A stretch of 9,581 nt of DNA from a bacterium (lineage in GTDB: Bacteria; Chloroflexota; Dormibacteria; UBA8260; Bog-877), in assembly GCA_021817185.1 (NCBI GenBank), contig JAKAVU010000098.1:1-9581 (forward strand). The letters are read 5' to 3'. The notes under the pieces are model-generated. The model saw only the letters and a list, made by a program, of their open reading frames with translations, searched no databases and was not told the origin of the DNA. Of this stretch, positions 6,241-9,581 are shown one piece after another. A program made the position numbers and the translations under genes. How positions within the stretch are numbered: the first letter of the stretch is position 1; each line of letters begins with the position of its first letter.

Positions 6241-7191
6241 TCAGCCGTCCAGGCCATCGAGCAGGAGCTCATCCACATTCCAGGTCGAAACGCCCGCCAT
6301 GTGCTTGGCGGCCAGGCTGGCCAGGACCCGGCCTGGGCCCAGCTCGACCACGGTGGCGATCCGCAGGCGCTGCATCGCCGCCATGGTGCGGGCCCAGAGC
6401 ACCGGCCGCAGCAGGTGTCCGACCAGTTCGGAGCGGATCGACGAGGTGGAGCGGAGGACGAACCCGCTGCCGTTGGCGATCAGCGGGATCTGGGGGGCCT
6501 TCAGGGGCAGCGAGCGTACCCGGTCGGCGAGCTTGGAGGCCGCCCGCGTCATCAGCGGAGAGTGGGCTCCCAGGGGGATGTCCAGCACCACCACCCGGCG
6601 CGCCCTTGCTCGGTTGGCCAGGGACTCCGCGATCTCGATGGCCGCGGCCTCCCCGCTCAGAATGAACTGATTCGGCGAGTTCAGGTTGGCCAGCCAGATG
6701 CCCCCCGCCCGTCCCGCCTCGCGGCGGATCTCCTCCACCTGCGGCTCCAAAAGGCCGACTATCGCCAGCATCCGCCCCGGGCTGGTGGAGGCGGCGTCCG
6801 CCATCAGGCGGCCGCGCTCACGCGCCAGCAGCAGCGCCTCCTCCCAGGTGACGGCTCCGGACGCCGCCAAAGCGCTGAGCTCACCGAGGCTGTGCCCTGC
6901 GACCACCGCGATCCGCTCCACGCCAAACGTCTCCCGGTAGGCTTCGAAGGCGGCGTACGACACCGCCACCAGGCAGGGTTGGATGTTCTCGGTGCGCAGC
7001 AGCTCCTCCCCGGGTCCCTCGAAGCAGAGCCGCTTCACGGGCATCTCCAGCACCTCCTCGGCGCGGTCCAGGGCCCGGGCGGCTGCGGGGAAGCGCCGCG
7101 TCAGCTCCAGGCCCATGCCGGGACGCTGGACGCCCTGGCCGGGAAAGAGCAGGGCGATCGGCGGTGTCGGCGCGATCGGGTTCGCGCTCAT
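6241..7191 (-). CDS. fabD: Malonyl-CoA:ACP transacylase
   Basis: Moves the malonyl group from CoA to the phosphopantetheine of ACP, supplying the extender for FabF. The 316 residues match the family. Visible sites: LFPGQGVQ (15-22) with the oxyanion Gln19, nucleophile elbow GHSLGE (99-104) with Ser101, Arg126 in ERGRLM (binds the malonyl carboxylate, marking malonyl rather than acetyl specificity), NLNSPNQFILSG (169-180), and His210 in AHSPLM. VELGPGRVLASL near the end is also typical. ATG 7191 overlaps the ACP stop by 4 bases (ATGA), and the stop abuts the fabG ATG. Being a free-standing protein beside an ACP argues against a polyketide synthase module. Confidence 0.95.
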   Translation of the reverse strand: MSANPIAPTPPIALLFPGQGVQRPGMGLELTRRFPAAARALDRAEEVLEMPVKRLCFEGPGEELLRTENIQPCLVAVSYAAFEAYRETFGVERIAVVAGHSLGELSALAASGAVTWEEALLLARERGRLMADAASTSPGRMLAIVGLLEPQVEEIRREAGRAGGIWLANLNSPNQFILSGEAAAIEIAESLANRARARRVVVLDIPLGAHSPLMTRAASKLADRVRSLPLKAPQIPLIANGSGFVLRSTSSIRSELVGHLLRPVLWARTMAAMQRLRIATVVELGPGRVLASLAAKHMAGVSTWNVDELLLDGLDG

Positions 7192-7451
7192 GGGTTGGCG
7201 TGATGCTCCAGCAGGTAGTCCCAGAGCTGGCCCACCCGCTTCATCTGCTCGAGCTCTTCCGGGGGCAGGGACACCTGATAACGGTCCTCAATCGCCATGA
7301 TCAGCTCAACCAGGTCCAGGGAGTCGGCCGCCAGATCCCTGGCGAAGCTGACATCCATCTGGACCCGCTCCGGGTCGACGCCCAGGATCTCGCCCGCCAG
7401 CTGTTGGAGGTCCGCGAAATCAAGGGATTGGTCGGACGTGGGATCGGACAA
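7188..7451 (-). CDS. acpP: Acyl carrier protein
   Basis: Small acidic carrier that holds growing fatty acids on a phosphopantetheine arm. From TTG 7451 the protein is 87 residues. The attachment site is Ser44 in DLAADSLDLVELIMAIEDRY (39-58), followed by the helix III/IV region SLPPEELEQMKRVGQLWDYL. The Gly usual in DLGADSLD is Ala here. The frame stays open further upstream (to 7505, into fabF), but the TTG has a near-perfect AAGGAG eight bases before it, which decides the start. The modification serine, length and placement between fabF and fabD support a housekeeping fatty-acid ACP rather than a secondary-metabolism carrier. Confidence 0.93.
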   Translation of the reverse strand: MSDPTSDQSLDFADLQQLAGEILGVDPERVQMDVSFARDLAADSLDLVELIMAIEDRYQVSLPPEELEQMKRVGQLWDYLLEHHANP

Positions 7452-7459
7452 GCGAGGGT

Positions 7460-7465
7460 CTCCTT
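7460..7465 (-). promoter_or_regulatory. Strong ribosome binding site of acpP
   Basis: Read on the minus strand this is AAGGAG, eight bases before TTG 7451. It is the best Shine-Dalgarno match seen in the window and sits in the 23-base fabF-acpP gap. A strong site fits the high ACP level cells need and offsets the weak TTG start. Confidence 0.7.
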
Positions 7466-7474
7466 GTGTGGGCT

Positions 7475-8728
7475 CTAGGCCTGGCCGCGACCGAGGACCA
7501 GGCACGCGTTGTGGCCGCCGAACCCGAATGAGTTCGACAGGGACACTCTCGCGTAAGACTGGCGGGCGACGTTGGGCACGTAGTCAAGGTCGCAGCGCGG
7601 GTCCTGTTCCTCCAGGTTGATCGTCGGAGGAATGACCCCTCTGCGCATGGCCAGCAGACAGACAGCGGCCTCCAGCGCCCCCGCCGCCCCCAGCAGGTGG
7701 CCGGTCATGGATTTGGTGGAGCTGACCGCGACCCGGTTGGCGTGTTCGCCCATGACCTGATGGATGGCCAGGCTCTCCGCGATGTCCCCGAGTGCGGTGG
7801 AGGTGCCGTGGGCGTTGATGTAGCCGACCGCTGCGGGACTGACGTCGGCGTGCCTCAGGGCGGCCGCCATGGCCCGGGCCGCTCCGCGGCCGGCGGGATC
7901 CGGGGCGGTGAAGTGGTACATGTCCGCGCTCGATCCGGCTCCCAGCAACTCCCCCCAGATCACGGCGCCGCGCGCGCGGGCATGATCCATCTCCTCCAGC
8001 ACCATCACCACCGCCCCCTCTGACATCACGAACCCATCCCGGCCCGTGTCGAACGGCCGGGAGGCGCGCTCCGGGTCGTCGTTGCGACGGCTGAGCGCGC
8101 TCATCTGACAGAAGGCCCCCATGAGGAGCGGGGTTATGCCCGCCTCGGCGCCGCCCGCGATCATCGCCACCGCGTCACCCCTGCGGATGACCTCGGCCGC
8201 GTCCGCCAGGGCGTGGGCCCCGCTGGCGCAGGCGGACACCACCGCGTAGTTGGGTCCGCCGGCGTGCATCTCGATGGCGATGAGGCCGGCCGCCATGTCG
8301 GTGATCATCATCGGTGCCATGAAGGGGCTGATCCGGCTCACCCCCCGCTGCATGAGCACGGTGTGGCTGCGCTCGATCTCCTCCATCCCCCCCGCGGCGG
8401 AGCTGACCACCACCCCGACCGTGTCTGGGTCCATCGACTCCGGGTCGAGCCCGGAGTCCTCGACCGCCAGGCGGGCCGCGGCCAGGCCCAGCTGGCAGTA
8501 CCGGGCCGCGTGCCGCGCGGTCTTGCGGTCCATGTAGGCCTCCGGATCGAAGTCCCGGATCTCGCCGGCGATCCGCGTGGGGTAGGAGGACGCGTCGAAG
8601 CTGGTGATGGCGCGCACCCCCGACTGGCCGCGGACCAGCGCCTCCCACACCTCCTCGACGCCGGTGCCGAGGGGGGTGACCATCCCGATTCCGGTGACGG
8701 CCACCCGCACACCCACCCTGTCGCTCAC
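7475..8728 (-). CDS. fabF: 3-oxoacyl-ACP synthase II (KAS II)
   Basis: Condenses malonyl-ACP with an acyl-ACP to lengthen the chain by two carbons. The 417-residue protein has the thiolase-fold layout of FabF: N-terminal VAVTGIGMVTPLG (9-21), nucleophile Cys167 in VVSACASGAHA, FDTGRDGFVMSEGA (226-239), His307 in NAHGTSTALGD, Lys339 and His344 in SSTKSMTGHLLGAAG, and the C-terminal loop SNSFGFGGHNAC (398-409). The Cys-His-His set identifies FabF/FabB rather than FabH (Cys-His-Asn). The start is GTG 8728; no clear Shine-Dalgarno precedes it, and GTG 8716 (residue 5) cannot be excluded. It is the first fab gene, following a spacer with operator-like repeats. Confidence 0.95.
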   Translation of the reverse strand: MSDRVGVRVAVTGIGMVTPLGTGVEEVWEALVRGQSGVRAITSFDASSYPTRIAGEIRDFDPEAYMDRKTARHAARYCQLGLAAARLAVEDSGLDPESMDPDTVGVVVSSAAGGMEEIERSHTVLMQRGVSRISPFMAPMMITDMAAGLIAIEMHAGGPNYAVVSACASGAHALADAAEVIRRGDAVAMIAGGAEAGITPLLMGAFCQMSALSRRNDDPERASRPFDTGRDGFVMSEGAVVMVLEEMDHARARGAVIWGELLGAGSSADMYHFTAPDPAGRGAARAMAAALRHADVSPAAVGYINAHGTSTALGDIAESLAIHQVMGEHANRVAVSSTKSMTGHLLGAAGALEAAVCLLAMRRGVIPPTINLEEQDPRCDLDYVPNVARQSYARVSLSNSFGFGGHNACLVLGRGQA

Positions 8729-8796
8729 TCTACGGACAAGCTTACGGACAAAGTGTTCCTATTGCATCGGCCTGTCAGGATGAGATTGTTTGCCAT
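8725..8796 (-). CDS. Possible 23-residue leader ORF overlapping the fabF start
   Basis: On the minus strand ATG 8796 opens a 23-codon frame whose TGA (8727-8725) overlaps the fabF GTG in a GTGA arrangement. The peptide begins MANNLILTG and ends LSVSLSVE; the last part is encoded by the 9-base direct repeat. About 15 of 23 codons end in G or C, low for this genome, and there is no Shine-Dalgarno before the ATG. A promoter region is an equally good or better explanation, so this is weakly supported. Confidence 0.2.
   Translation of the reverse strand: MANNLILTGRCNRNTLSVSLSVE
8731..8751. repeat. 9-base direct repeat just upstream of fabF
   Basis: TACGGACAA occurs at 8731-8739 and again at 8743-8751, a 12-base period (a little over one helical turn). 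It lies 3 to 23 bases before the fabF GTG, where a bound protein could block a promoter or the start of the message. Confidence 0.6.
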
Positions 8797-8800
8797 TGGT

Positions 8801-8815
8801 TGGACATGATGTCCA
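8801..8815. promoter_or_regulatory. Perfect 15-base palindrome, candidate operator
   Basis: TGGACATGATGTCCA is two 7-base arms around one central base. Its size and symmetry suit a homodimeric helix-turn-helix regulator. It lies 3 bases past the reductase stop and 73 bases before fabF. It does not match the FapR or FadR operators as I know them, so I cannot name a regulator. As RNA it could fold only as a 5-bp stem with no T-run, so a terminator is unlikely. Confidence 0.5.
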
Positions 8816-8818
8816 GGG

Positions 8819-9581
8819 TCACGGTCGGCTGACCGCCGCGATGGCGTCGCGCGCCACGGTCCTGAGGTCCGCCTCCGGCGCCAGCAGGGCGCTACGGTCC
8901 ACGGGCGCCCCGGCCTCGATGAGGCGTCGCGCGGCGGCCAGATCCGGGTACCGGTTGACGGCGAGACACGCCCTGACCCGGGCTCCGGACAGGTGCAGGA
9001 CGGTGAAGTGGCCACTCTCCGGTCTGCCCACCACCACCCGTTCGTCAGAGGGTCTGGTCCAGCCCACCTGCTGGATCATCGCGTCGTACTGCTCCGACCA
9101 GAAGTAGGGTACGGGATGGTACCCCCGCCGGCCGCCGAGAATCGCCTCGGCCAGGTGGGTCCCCTGCCGGTGAGCGTTGTCCCAGTGCTCGAGGCGGACT
9201 CGGCGGCGCAGGCTCGGGTCCCAGAAGCAGGCGACGTCCCCGGCCGCGAACACGAGAGGATCCGACGTGCGGCAGCGACCATCCACGAGCACCCCGGATC
9301 CAAGCTTCAATCCGGCGCGAGCGGCCAGCTCGGTCCGGGGCCGGGAGCCCACGCACAGCAGGACCAGATCACAGGGGTGGCGGGCACCGTCGTCGAGCAT
9401 GGCAACTTCCACTTTGGCGGTGCCGCCGAACGCGATCACCGAGACCCCCAACACGACCTTGCACCCGTGGCTCTCGTGGAGCCGATGGGCCACCTCGCCC
9501 GCCCAGCCGTCGAGGCCAGGAAGGAGCGAGGGACCCTTCTCCACCAGCGTCACCGCGCACCCGGCTTTGATCGCCGCGGCC
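8819..9581 (-). CDS. Ferredoxin reductase-type FAD/NAD(P) oxidoreductase (partial)
   Basis: The gene enters from the right edge, so its N-terminal FAD domain is missing; 253 residues are visible. The first residues, AAAIKAGCAVTLVEKG, are the end of the NAD(P)-binding fold. VFAAGDVACFW is the FAD-closing motif. RLEHWDNAHRQGTHLAEAILGG followed by PVPYFWSEQYDAMIQQVGW and an HFTVLHLSG stretch is the hallmark of the reductase family that serves ferredoxins, rubredoxins or Rieske proteins (putidaredoxin reductase, BphA4, with its C-terminal reductase domain). Such enzymes move electrons from NAD(P)H to a small redox protein. The partner is not in the window. A GTG at 9553 is internal to the domain and not a real start. 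Sharing a strand with fabF does not show shared function, as a 90-base control region separates them. Confidence 0.88.
   Translation of the reverse strand, partial: AAAIKAGCAVTLVEKGPSLLPGLDGWAGEVAHRLHESHGCKVVLGVSVIAFGGTAKVEVAMLDDGARHPCDLVLLCVGSRPRTELAARAGLKLGSGVLVDGRCRTSDPLVFAAGDVACFWDPSLRRRVRLEHWDNAHRQGTHLAEAILGGRRGYHPVPYFWSEQYDAMIQQVGWTRPSDERVVVGRPESGHFTVLHLSGARVRACLAVNRYPDLAAARRLIEAGAPVDRSALLAPEADLRTVARDAIAAVSRP

Larger units (their letters stand above)
8729..8818 (-). promoter_or_regulatory. Likely fab operon control region
   Basis: This 90-base spacer between the upstream reductase and fabF is richer in A and T than its surroundings. It holds a perfect 15-base palindrome (8801-8815) and a 9-base direct repeat (8731-8751). 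I could not find a convincing -35/-10 pair: TGGACA inside the palindrome, read on the minus strand, is a fair -35, but what follows at 17-19 bases is a poor -10. Just beyond, at the reductase stop, CGGTC and GACCG (8822-8826 and 8831-8835) could form a short hairpin, but no T-run follows. Confidence 0.5.

Noticed and set aside
5875..7203. 442-codon open frame on the plus strand
   Set aside because: Antisense to fabG and fabD, which both have full catalytic motifs. The translation is rich in Gly, Arg, His and Gln, as expected of a shadow frame in high-GC DNA.
7452..7505. Longer acpP beginning at 7505 inside fabF
   Set aside because: The added 18 residues are unlike ACP and would cover the AAGGAG that clearly serves TTG 7451.
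8817..8835. Hairpins at the reductase stop (GGTCA/TGACC and CGGTC/GACCG) as an intrinsic terminator
   Set aside because: Stems are only 5 bp and no T-run follows on the minus strand; partly inside the coding sequence.

Overview
The window comes from a high-GC bacterium with tightly packed, often overlapping genes and many GTG or TTG starts. Nothing in it fixes the phylum. The GC content, start-codon use and gene grouping would fit an actinobacterial, Chloroflexota-like or related soil lineage, but that is only an impression. There are no RNA genes, insertion sequences, CRISPR arrays or phage genes, and no gene-free stretch longer than about 100 bases.

Left half, plus strand (1-5509). After the probable 3' end of an unidentified gene (3-119) comes a compact run: a thioredoxin reductase (trxB), a PduO-type cobalamin adenosyltransferase, an acylphosphatase (acyP), then the tryptophan genes trpC, trpF, trpB and trpA. 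Almost every junction is a short overlap (4, 4, 10, 4 and 8 bases), so this reads as one operon with translational coupling. The only apparent gap, acyP to trpC, is exactly filled by a 24-codon ORF that overlaps both neighbours by 4 bases. The four trp enzymes cover the last steps from phosphoribosylanthranilate to tryptophan; trpE, trpG and trpD are not in the window.

Right half, minus strand (9581-5512). A ferredoxin-reductase-type FAD enzyme, cut off by the window edge, is followed by a roughly 90-base AT-richer spacer and then a type II fatty-acid synthesis cluster transcribed fabF, acpP, fabD, fabG. FabD loads malonyl onto ACP, FabF condenses it with the growing chain, and FabG reduces the 3-oxo product. 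fabH, the dehydratase and the enoyl reductase are not here. The spacer carries a perfect 15-base palindrome and a 9-base direct repeat and is the likely control region for the fab genes.

The two operons converge tail to tail. The trpA and fabG stop codons are 2 bases apart and both lie inside one 10-base palindrome, with no room for an intergenic terminator.

Most of the window is core metabolism; I see no clear new multi-gene system. The points most worth a second look are the hidden small ORF before trpC, the altered substrate loop of the acylphosphatase, the fab control region, and the gene mixture in the trp operon.
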